Shown here in pieces: positions 33,476-41,769 of a stretch of 64,000 nucleotides of DNA (position 1 is its first letter; every line of letters starts with the position of its first letter). A model generated the notes under the pieces. It made no database searches. It was not told where the DNA came from and worked only from the letters and a program-made list of their open reading frames with translations. Source of the stretch: Deltaproteobacteria bacterium (GTDB lineage Bacteria > Desulfobacterota > Syntrophobacteria > Syntrophobacterales > Syntrophobacteraceae); the NCBI GenBank assembly GCA_012517315.1, contig JAAYVE010000040.1, positions 33,150 to 97,149 on the forward strand, given 5' to 3'. A program made the translations under genes and the position numbers.

Positions 33476-34192
33476 ATGAAGGACTCCGACAATCCCGTTT
33501 TGGAGCAAAGAATCAAGGTATTGATCGCGGATGACGATGAAGTGTGTCGTGAGATCCTCGAAGATGCCATCCGTAAGGAGGGGGCCGAAGTGGTCCTTGC
33601 TTCGGATGGGGTGGAAGCTCTCGACAGGCTCTCACAGGAGCCTGCGGACATCCTTGTGTCGGACCTGAACATGCCCCGCATGGACGGTTTGACTTTGCTC
33701 AAGCATGCCCGGCAGCAGCATCCACAAATCCTCACCATCATCATCACGGGGTACGGGAGTCTCCAGTCGGCCATCGAGGCGATTCGCCTGGGGGCATACG
33801 ATTACATTCAGAAACCGTTCCGTATCGAGGAGATCACCGTCGCGACGCGCAATGCCATCGACAAGGTGAGGATTTTGAGAGAAAAGACCTTTCTCCTCAA
33901 GGAACTGGAGAACTTGCATCAAAAGCTGGAATTGCTCGAGGCCGCGAGGAACATCCGGTCCCAGGAAGAAAAAGGCTTGCAGGCCGCCAATTCCAAGGAG
34001 AGTTCCCTTTGTCTTTTTTCGGGCATCGGACTGCCCTTGCGTTTCCTGGAAGTACCCGACGAAGATCCATCCCGTGTTCTGAATGCGCTGGAGAATCTGA
34101 AGGAGTTGAGGCGAGACGGGACCATCAGCGAGCATGAGTTCCTGCGGATCAAGAAGTTCATCATTGAAAAGATCGAATCCAGCAAGCCATGA
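33476..34192 (+). CDS. response regulator with coiled-coil and SHOCT-like tail
   Basis: A 238-residue protein. Residues 12-130 are a receiver: KVLIADDDEV acidic pocket, phospho-Asp at about 63 (LVSDLNMPRMDG), ITGYGS and the Lys in YIQKPF. A helical linker follows (LLKELENLHQKLELLEAARN), and the C-terminal 35 residues (LENLKELRRDGTISEHEFLR) resemble a SHOCT-type short oligomerisation motif. There is no DNA-binding domain. The next gene starts inside its stop codon, so the two are coupled. The start at 33476 is chosen over an upstream TTG. Confidence 0.8.
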   Translation: MKDSDNPVLEQRIKVLIADDDEVCREILEDAIRKEGAEVVLASDGVEALDRLSQEPADILVSDLNMPRMDGLTLLKHARQQHPQILTIIITGYGSLQSAIEAIRLGAYDYIQKPFRIEEITVATRNAIDKVRILREKTFLLKELENLHQKLELLEAARNIRSQEEKGLQAANSKESSLCLFSGIGLPLRFLEVPDEDPSRVLNALENLKELRRDGTISEHEFLRIKKFIIEKIESSKP

Positions 34193-35769
34193 AAGTGTTG
34201 ATAGTAGAAGATGATATCGCTCTGGGCCGGCTTCTTCGGGAGTTTCTCCAGAGGCTGGACCATGAACGGGTGCAGGTATGCGCCACCGGCAGAGAAGCGC
34301 GGGAGGCGATCGAGTCTGAAACCTTCGATTGTGCCTTTGTCGATCTCAGGCTGCCCGACTCGGACGGGCTTCAGTTGCTGGAAGCGTTTAAGAGTCAGGA
34401 TCCTTGCCTCCCGGTGGTCATGATGAGCGGCTATCCCACCATGGAGTATACGATTGACGCCATGAGAAAGGGAGCTGCCGATTTTCTCACCAAACCTTTC
34501 ACTCTCCAGGACGTTGCCCTCGCCCTGGAGAGGGTCACTAAGGAAAAGAGGCTGCTCTTGGAGAATCTGGGTTTGCAGTTGGAAATACAGGCACAAAAAC
34601 AGCTTGAAGTGGTCAATCGGGAGTTGGAGGAAAAGGTCCAGGAACAGGTCAAGCTGTTTGAGATTTCCAGGGAAATTGATGAAATCCGGTCCAGTGACGA
34701 GCTGTATCCCTGCATTGTCAAGCTGGCTTCAAGACTCACCAACCTCAAGAAAGCCAGCTTTTTTGTCTTCCCCCCCGATCAGAACAGTCTCATCCTTATT
34801 GCCGATCACGGCAAGAGCATCGGCGGAGTATCCCCCGGACTGATGGTGCTGGAAGACGAAAGCCTGAGGCGTGTACTCAACCGACAAGGAAGCCATCTGA
34901 TTCTCACCTCCGAAGATCTTGCCAATCACCGGGCCCTGTTGGGCGGAACCTTATCCAGCAATGTTTCCCTGTCTTGCTGGCCTCTGCGCATTCGGGGAGA
35001 GTTGTTCGGTTTTCTCATGGGCTATCACAACGGAAATGGGGAGGGGCTTTCCCCCATGGAAACGAAGCTACTGGACTTTCTCATCAAGAAGGCGTCCCTT
35101 GCCGTTGAGAACATGGCCCTCTACGAAAGCCTCATCGGGAACTTCTACGGGATCTTGAGATCCCTCGTCAACGCGCTCGAAGCAAAGGATCTTTATACGG
35201 GCAAGCATTCGGAGCGCGTCACCACGTATGCCGTGATGATCGCCCGTGAGATGCGTTGTTCGGAGGCACAACTTGAGACGTTGCAGACCGTGGGATACCT
35301 TCATGACATCGGAAAGATCGGGATCCATGACAGCATTCTCAACAAGCCGGCTCCCCTTTCCCGGGAGGAATACGAACTGGTGAAGAAGCATCCCGTTATC
35401 GGCGAATCTATCGTGGCCGAGCTTGGATTGACTCTGGAGGAGAGGTCCATCATTCGACACCATCACGAGCGGTGGGACGGCAGTGGATATCCTGACGGGC
35501 TGGGAGGGGAGGAGATACCCATCCTTGCGCGTATCGTGGCCGTTGCCGACGCGTTCGATGCCATGACTTCCAAAAGAGCCTACCGGGGGGCGATGGGAAC
35601 GGCTGAGGCCGTCCGGGAGTTGCGGAGGAACAGGAACAAGCAGTTTGACGGGGATACGCTTGATGCTTTCATTGCAGTGATGGAGAGGACGGAAGAACAG
35701 GGCGATCATGAGCAATCAACCGCAGTCGCTTTCGGAGAAAGAGGGTCATTCGCAGAAGGGCATAGATGA
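34189..35769 (+). CDS. response regulator with GAF-like and HD-GYP domains (c-di-GMP phosphodiesterase type)
   Basis: A 526-residue protein. It has a receiver at 1-120 with phospho-Asp 52 (AFVDLRLPDSDG), a coiled coil at about 125-165, a GAF-like domain at about 170-320, and an HD-GYP domain from 330. The latter keeps AKDLYTGKHSERV, YLHDIGKIGI, RHHHERWDGSGYP and DAFDAMTSKRAY, so phosphodiesterase activity against c-di-GMP is expected. It overlaps the upstream regulator by 4 bases and the downstream kinase by 62. Phosphorylation probably controls c-di-GMP breakdown in this motility island. Confidence 0.88.
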   Translation: MKVLIVEDDIALGRLLREFLQRLDHERVQVCATGREAREAIESETFDCAFVDLRLPDSDGLQLLEAFKSQDPCLPVVMMSGYPTMEYTIDAMRKGAADFLTKPFTLQDVALALERVTKEKRLLLENLGLQLEIQAQKQLEVVNRELEEKVQEQVKLFEISREIDEIRSSDELYPCIVKLASRLTNLKKASFFVFPPDQNSLILIADHGKSIGGVSPGLMVLEDESLRRVLNRQGSHLILTSEDLANHRALLGGTLSSNVSLSCWPLRIRGELFGFLMGYHNGNGEGLSPMETKLLDFLIKKASLAVENMALYESLIGNFYGILRSLVNALEAKDLYTGKHSERVTTYAVMIAREMRCSEAQLETLQTVGYLHDIGKIGIHDSILNKPAPLSREEYELVKKHPVIGESIVAELGLTLEERSIIRHHHERWDGSGYPDGLGGEEIPILARIVAVADAFDAMTSKRAYRGAMGTAEAVRELRRNRNKQFDGDTLDAFIAVMERTEEQGDHEQSTAVAFGERGSFAEGHR

Positions 35770-36556
35770 ACGCTGCATCGAGGCGTTGCTCGCCAAGGAC
35801 CGCTTGAATCATCTCGGCGGGTTCATTCAGGGTCTGATCCACAACATCAACGGTCCGCTGCACAACATGTCCATGCTGGTGGAGGTGCTGGTTCGGAGCC
35901 AGGGAAAGCTCGAAAAGAGCGCCAAGGAAAGCGGTCTTTCAGTGGACCCCGCTCTGGATGCGCTCCTTCAGAAGCAAGGAAGGCGCCTGGAGCAGCTGAG
36001 CCAGCAGATCAAGACCCTTACCGACATGCTTCGCAGTTTCATGCTCCTGCATGAAATCGAACGCAATGAATCAGAAGTGGATGTAAACCTGGTTCTCACC
36101 AAATTGGCTGAAACCTTCAGGTCGGACCTCTTTTTCAAACACCAGGTGACGTTGGAGCTCCGGCTCACCAAGAATTTACCCTTAGTCCGTGTGCTCGGCA
36201 GGCACCTTCTGCCCGCACTGGTGCACTTGTTCAAGAATGCAGTCACCGCTATGAGACAATCCCCCGAAAAGCGCCTCGTCCTGGAATCCGCTCTGGAGGA
36301 GGACGGGATCCGAATCGCGTTCCGGGATACGGGGTGTGGAATCGCCTCGGAAGAAGCCCGGAGGAGATGTTTTGATCTCTTTTATTCTCACTGGGCGCAA
36401 CTTCCTGAGATCCCGTCAACGGATGAATGCTATCTGGGTTTTGGCCTTTTTGCTGTGAGGCGGCTTCTCGAACCCTACGGCGTGCGGGTGGCCCTGGAAT
36501 CCGTCGATGGGGAGACTACCGCTCTTCTTCACATTCCATTTTCATGCAGCAGATAG
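35708..36556 (+). CDS. histidine kinase without sensor domain
   Basis: A 282-residue soluble kinase. LGGFIQGLIHNINGPLHNMS (near residue 40) is a divergent H-box, and a long dimerisation helix follows. The ATPase domain has LFKNAVTAM (N-box), IAFRDTGCGI and the late GFGLFAVRRLL. There is no membrane helix or recognised input domain; the signal may arrive through the overlapping regulators. The ATG lies 62 bases inside the HD-GYP gene, so the three genes are a translationally coupled module. Confidence 0.8.
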   Translation: MSNQPQSLSEKEGHSQKGIDERCIEALLAKDRLNHLGGFIQGLIHNINGPLHNMSMLVEVLVRSQGKLEKSAKESGLSVDPALDALLQKQGRRLEQLSQQIKTLTDMLRSFMLLHEIERNESEVDVNLVLTKLAETFRSDLFFKHQVTLELRLTKNLPLVRVLGRHLLPALVHLFKNAVTAMRQSPEKRLVLESALEEDGIRIAFRDTGCGIASEEARRRCFDLFYSHWAQLPEIPSTDECYLGFGLFAVRRLLEPYGVRVALESVDGETTALLHIPFSCSR

Positions 36557-36718
36557 CTCCCCAGCAACACTAGGCATTGTTTTCCAGGCAATCGGAAAAT
36601 CCTGCCGCGCTCTTGTCCCTCTCATCCACCTTGTTTGCTGGTCAAGCCTCCCTGAGAGACCGCCCTCAATCCTTGGCCATTCAGGATGGAGAGCACATGC
36701 ATTCCTTGACAGTGCTCT

Positions 36719-36734
36719 TGGCAGAGGTTTTGCT
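36719..36734 (+). promoter_or_regulatory. sigma-54 promoter
   Basis: TGGCAGA-GGTT-TTGCT: both -24 and -12 elements agree with TGGCACG-N4-TTGCW at exact spacing. Transcription should start near 36746, upstream of the gene at 36810. Confidence 0.65.
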
Positions 36735-36809
36735 CTGCGAATCTGCCGCGTGCAAACGAGCTGGTTGGTTTGATGCTTACGGCAGATGCATACGGTAAAG
36801 GATATGGGG

Positions 36810-37283
36810 ATGAAGATCGATGAATGGGTCAAGTTTCAAGGGGTCGGGGGTAATCCCGAAAAGACAACCGGAGCACAGTCGTGCGGCCGGGTTCAGTTTG
36901 GACAGATCCTTGAAGGGGAGATGAGCCGTGAGCCGGAGAGTTCGACGAGTGCGAATGTAGTCTCTGGGACCACTGCCTGCACGGCTTGTGAAAACCTTTC
37001 TGCCCGCTTTGCAGAGGATAAGACCGGCACTGGCTCCGCGGCTCAATCGCTGACCGCCGCTCTGGAAAACCTCGAAGCGATGGAAAAGGCCCTCAAGGAT
37101 TCCAGGGTGGGTCTCAAGTCCCTGGATGGAATGTTCAAAGATTTGTCCGTAGCGATGGAAGAAATGGAGAAAGATTTGACGGGTCTGCCTGCAGAGCACC
37201 CCATGCGCATGATTGCGGATGAAATGATGGTGCTCTCTTACGTGGAATCCCTCAAATGGAGACGAGGAGATTATCTCGCCTAG
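36810..37283 (+). CDS. hypothetical protein of the flagellar region (sigma-54 controlled)
   Basis: 157 residues, unrecognised. The first half is polar and low in structure, with a TACTACENL segment. The second half is helical (LTAALENLEAMEKALKDSRV, LSVAMEEMEKDLTGLPAEHP) and ends VLSYVESLKWRRGDYLA. There is no signal peptide. AGG lies 8 bases before the ATG at 36810 and a sigma-54 site about 75 bases before. That promoter and the position before cheR suggest a middle-class flagellar gene, but the function is unknown. Confidence 0.6.
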   Translation: MKIDEWVKFQGVGGNPEKTTGAQSCGRVQFGQILEGEMSREPESSTSANVVSGTTACTACENLSARFAEDKTGTGSAAQSLTAALENLEAMEKALKDSRVGLKSLDGMFKDLSVAMEEMEKDLTGLPAEHPMRMIADEMMVLSYVESLKWRRGDYLA

Positions 37284-37560
37284 GCGCGAGCCAACGCGGT
37301 GCCTCTCCCAGCAGGTGGTCTAGCTTCCCTTTAACCTTGGCCCAAGTGCGCAGATCCAAGTTTGCAAAAAACCTCTCCACACCGGCGTCTTCCAGCATTC
37401 CGATGTTCGGTGGAGACGGATGCGCTGTTTTCCACTGAGCTCTCTTCAGACATCAGGACGAGTAATCCCACTTCCCGCCATAACCTTATCCTGCGGCGTT
37501 GTCCTCTCGTTTGAGCGTCGCTGGTCCTTCGACAAGAGCAGGGTCCCTCCCTTCTTTCCC

Positions 37561-37588
37561 TCAAGTCAGGCCATGGCAGGGCCGATTA
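37561..37588 (+). promoter_or_regulatory. sigma-28-type promoter of cheR
   Basis: TCAAGTCA (37561-37568), 12 bases, GCCGATTA (37581-37588). The -10 matches the FliA consensus in 7 of 8 bases. cheR begins 88 bases later. The rest of the 390-base gap from 37284 holds no credible gene. Confidence 0.65.
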
Positions 37589-37675
37589 CTGGTTGAACCC
37601 GGGCAAATCAACCACAGCTCTTGCCCGCCGTGGTCCTATCCCCTGCAAAGAACGCTTTTTATCAAGGAAACGAAG

Positions 37676-38512
37676 ATGGACAGAATTCTGGCTGAACGCC
37701 TCTTTGTGCAATTCAGTCAACTGGTCTACCAGCAGTGCGGAATACGTCTTCATGAAGGCAAGAAGGCCCTGCTGCAAGCCCGGCTGAACAAGCGCCTGAG
37801 AGCCACTGGAATTTCCTCCTATGAAGACTACTACCATCACATCACTTCCGGGGAAAACCCACCCGAGATGGTGCACTTCCTGGATTCCATTTCCACCAAT
37901 CTCACCTATTTTTTCAGGGAATCCCAGCACTTCGAATTCCTGGAAAACATCGCCCTGCCGGGAATTCTCGACCGAAAATCCAAAAGAGGTGAGAATCGCT
38001 TGAGATTTTGGAGTGCGGGTTGTTCCACGGGGGAGGAGCCCTACGGGTTGGCCATGTCCATCCTCTCTCATCTGGATGATCCACGGAAATGGGACCTGCG
38101 CATTCTTGCCACCGATATTTCAACGAGGGTGTTGGACGTTGCTTGCCGAGGGGTCTACGCGGCGGACAAGGTCAAGAAGATCCCTCCCCAACTGCGTCAT
38201 GGCTATTTCATAAGGAGGGGCAACAGGAATGGGGAGGAGGAATACGAGGTGGCGACCAACCTCAAACAGATCATTTCCTTCCGGCGCCTGAACCTGAACG
38301 ATAACTATCCCTTCAAAGGGCCATTCGATTGTATCTTCTGCCGCAATGTCATGATCTATTTCGACAAGAAGACACAGGAAACTCTGGTCAACAGGTTGGC
38401 GAGTTATCTCACCCAGGGAGGATATCTGTTTGTTGGCCACTCCGAGAGTCTGACCGGACTGTCTCATCCCCTCACCTATGTCAAGCCGGCAGTGTATCAA
38501 AGGGGGTACTGA
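37676..38512 (+). CDS. cheR: chemotaxis protein methyltransferase CheR
   Basis: A 278-residue SAM-dependent enzyme that methylates glutamates on chemoreceptors. The N-terminal helical domain (FSQLVYQQCGIRLHEGKKAL) is followed by TNLTYFFRESQHFEFL, the SAM motif RFWSAGCSTGEEPYGLAM, LRILATDIS and FDCIFCRNVMIYFD. AAGGA lies 7 bases before the ATG at 37676; the open frame upstream to 37499 is not needed. It has its own sigma-28-type promoter, while cheD onward has a sigma-54 site. Confidence 0.93.
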   Translation: MDRILAERLFVQFSQLVYQQCGIRLHEGKKALLQARLNKRLRATGISSYEDYYHHITSGENPPEMVHFLDSISTNLTYFFRESQHFEFLENIALPGILDRKSKRGENRLRFWSAGCSTGEEPYGLAMSILSHLDDPRKWDLRILATDISTRVLDVACRGVYAADKVKKIPPQLRHGYFIRRGNRNGEEEYEVATNLKQIISFRRLNLNDNYPFKGPFDCIFCRNVMIYFDKKTQETLVNRLASYLTQGGYLFVGHSESLTGLSHPLTYVKPAVYQRGY

Positions 38513-38570
38513 GGAAGGAATGGAAGGTGGCAGAAGAAAAAAGCCTATGTTCATATTCCGCCGCAAAGGA

Positions 38571-38586
38571 TGGCAAATATTTTGCT
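38571..38586 (+). promoter_or_regulatory. sigma-54 promoter of the cheD-cheZ operon
   Basis: TGGCAAA-TATT-TTGCT: exact 12-base spacing from GG to GC and near-consensus elements. The start would be near 38597, about 110 bases before cheD. Confidence 0.65.
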
Positions 38587-38705
38587 TGATGTCCTTACAA
38601 GGCAATCCGATTTCTGACCCAACTGCCGATAACAGCCGGCGCATGTGCTGTTCATCCTATGAACCGCTCCTTGCTTGCCGGGAATCACAATAGATCGGGT
38701 AACTT

Positions 38706-39185
38706 ATGAAGAGAGTTGTCGGTGTTGCGGATATGGCGATCAGCAACAAACCCGAGGAAGTGCTCATCACGTACTCCCTCGGATCCTGTATTGCCGTCAT
38801 CATCTACGACCCCTACGTGAAAGCAGGAGGAATGCTTCATTACATGCTTCCCGAGTCCTCCATGGACAAGGAAAAGGCCAGAAAAAACCCTTCCATGTTC
38901 GCCGATTCGGGCATTTCCTCGCTGTTCAAACAGAGTTACCAGTTGGGTGCCAGAAAGGAGAACCTCATCGTCAAAGCGGTGGGGGGTGCCCAGATCCTGG
39001 ATGAAAACGGCGTGTTCAACATCGGAAAAAGGAATTACCTGGCGATGCGAAAGATCTTTTGGCGCAACAACGTCATGGTGACTGCTGAACATGTGGGCGG
39101 CAGTGTGAATCGCACGGTGCGTCTGGAAATGAGCACGGGCCGGGTGTTCGTCAAGATTTCAGGCCTTGGTGAGATTGAACTCTAG
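38706..39185 (+). CDS. cheD: chemoreceptor glutamine deamidase CheD
   Basis: A 159-residue protein. ITYSLGSCIAVIIYD and GGMLHYMLPES hold the catalytic Cys28 and His45, with Thr22 in the usual place. CheD deamidates receptor Gln residues and, in some bacteria, is modulated by CheC. First gene of the operon behind the sigma-54 site. The paired phosphatase here is CheX-like rather than CheC. Confidence 0.92.
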   Translation: MKRVVGVADMAISNKPEEVLITYSLGSCIAVIIYDPYVKAGGMLHYMLPESSMDKEKARKNPSMFADSGISSLFKQSYQLGARKENLIVKAVGGAQILDENGVFNIGKRNYLAMRKIFWRNNVMVTAEHVGGSVNRTVRLEMSTGRVFVKISGLGEIEL

Positions 39186-39220
39186 AGAGGGCGCGGCACA
39201 AGAAGCTTCAAGAGGCGAAC

Positions 39221-39643
39221 ATGCCATACAACATTTTGATCGTGGACGATTCAAGATCCATGCGGAAAGTGATCCGCAAGGTGTTGGACCTTTCAGGATT
39301 TCAGATGGGGGAGTGCGTCGAGGCGGGAAATGGCCGGGAGGCATTGGAGTTGCTCGAGAGTCACTGGATTGACCTGGTTCTTTCCGACATACACATGCCC
39401 GTCATGGATGGAATCGGCTTCATCCGGGCCCTGAGGAACAATCAGTCCTGGTCGGACCTTCCGGTGGTGTTCATCACGACGGAATCCAACGAGGATCGTT
39501 TGCAGGAGGCCATGGACCTGGGAGCGAAGGGCTATATCCGAAAACCTTTTCAACCGGAAGAGATTCGTTCTCTTTTGTGCCAGATAATGGGGGAAAGCGA
39601 TGGGGTTCCAAGAGCGTTCAGCGATGAAGGATGCGATTTCTGA
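39221..39643 (+). CDS. CheY-like single-domain response regulator
   Basis: A 140-residue receiver only. NILIVDDSRSMRKVIRKVLD, phospho-Asp 56 in VLSDIHMPVMDG, FITTES and the Lys in YIRKPF are complete. A 15-residue tail (GVPRAFSDEGCDF) follows. It differs from the classical CheY farther down the operon, so the operon carries two CheY-type outputs. Its 3' end overlaps cheX by 44 bases, hinting that CheX dephosphorylates this protein. Confidence 0.87.
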   Translation: MPYNILIVDDSRSMRKVIRKVLDLSGFQMGECVEAGNGREALELLESHWIDLVLSDIHMPVMDGIGFIRALRNNQSWSDLPVVFITTESNEDRLQEAMDLGAKGYIRKPFQPEEIRSLLCQIMGESDGVPRAFSDEGCDF

Positions 39644-40049
39644 GGTCCTCGAGACCATGTTCTTCATGTTCGTGGATTTCGACGGAGATTGCCCCGGAGA
39701 TCACTACAGCGACTGTGAGTCGTTCATATCACTGAAAAACAACAAAGGGCGGGTGGACATCGCTTTCAAAGTGAGGGAGGAGTTCGCGCGAATGATCTCG
39801 GCGAATCTGCTGGGCCTCGATGAACTGGATGTGACCCAGGAAGACATGGAAGACACCATGAAGGAGTTTGCCAACATGGTGGGGGGCAACTACAAGGCAC
39901 GCTTCGACGTGAACAACCAGTGGGAACTCGGTATTCCACAATTCAGGAACTTGACGGGGACTTCCGGAGACCCCGCCGATGCCGGTCTGCTCTTTTTCTG
40001 TTTTGGCAGATCCATGGGCAAGGTGGAATGGTGGAATCGGGCCTGTTAG
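39600..40049 (+). CDS. cheX: CheX-like CheY-P phosphatase
   Basis: A 149-residue protein. The central helix carries KEFANMVGGN, with Glu89 and Asn92 as the ExxN phosphatase pair of CheC/CheX/FliY. The N-terminal ISEVLETMFFMF and the repeated FISLKNNKGRVDIAF also fit CheX. It removes phosphate from CheY-P. GGGGGA precedes the ATG, which lies within the upstream receiver gene. Confidence 0.8.
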   Translation: MGFQERSAMKDAISEVLETMFFMFVDFDGDCPGDHYSDCESFISLKNNKGRVDIAFKVREEFARMISANLLGLDELDVTQEDMEDTMKEFANMVGGNYKARFDVNNQWELGIPQFRNLTGTSGDPADAGLLFFCFGRSMGKVEWWNRAC

Positions 40050-40056
40050 GAAATGA

Positions 40057-41178
<1,122 letters not shown>

Positions 41179-41253
41179 GCTGGAGAGGCAATTGAAAAAG
41201 GGTTTTTCGAAAACGCTCAAAGATGCGGCTCTCAAGAGAGAAGGAGTTGATCG

Positions 41254-41637
41254 GTGGCTTACAAAGATCTTACGGTGTTGATCGTGGATGACTTTTCCAC
41301 CATGCGGCGCATCATGCGGAACATTCTGCGTGACCTTGAGTTCAAGAACATCCTGGAAGCGGAGGATGGCACCGCCGCCGTTGGGATTTTGGAGAAGCAG
41401 CCTGTGGATCTGGTGATTTCCGACTGGAACATGCCCAAAATGACCGGTTTGGATCTCCTCAAGCATGTGAGGTCCAACGACAAGACGAAGGAACTTCCGT
41501 TCCTTATGGTCACTGCCGAGGCGCAAAAGGAAAACGTGGTGGAAGCTGTAAAGGCCAAGGTGAGCAATTACATTGTCAAGCCCTTCACGGCCGCGACGTT
41601 GGGGGAAAAGTTGGCAAAAATCCTGCCTCAGGAATGA
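41254..41637 (+). CDS. cheY: chemotaxis response regulator CheY
   Basis: A 127-residue classical CheY. TVLIVDDFSTMRRIMRNIL, phospho-Asp 57 in VISDWNMPKMTG, MVTAEAQKENV (Thr/Ala switch) and YIVKPFTAATL (Lys) match motor-binding CheY from enteric bacteria, numbering included. It starts with GTG, with AAGGAG 7 bases upstream. CheA encoded downstream should phosphorylate it, and the CheZ fusion dephosphorylate it. Confidence 0.93.
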   Translation: MAYKDLTVLIVDDFSTMRRIMRNILRDLEFKNILEAEDGTAAVGILEKQPVDLVISDWNMPKMTGLDLLKHVRSNDKTKELPFLMVTAEAQKENVVEAVKAKVSNYIVKPFTAATLGEKLAKILPQE

Positions 41638-41769
41638 GTCAAACGAGTTTTCAACAGGCTGTCGCAGGGCTTCCCCCCTCGCTGCAGGGGAGGGAGACGG
41701 ATATCGGCGGGATGTGAATGACTCCGAGAAGCTTCTCGAGGAGAGAGCGACAGGAAGAAGGCTGTCATC

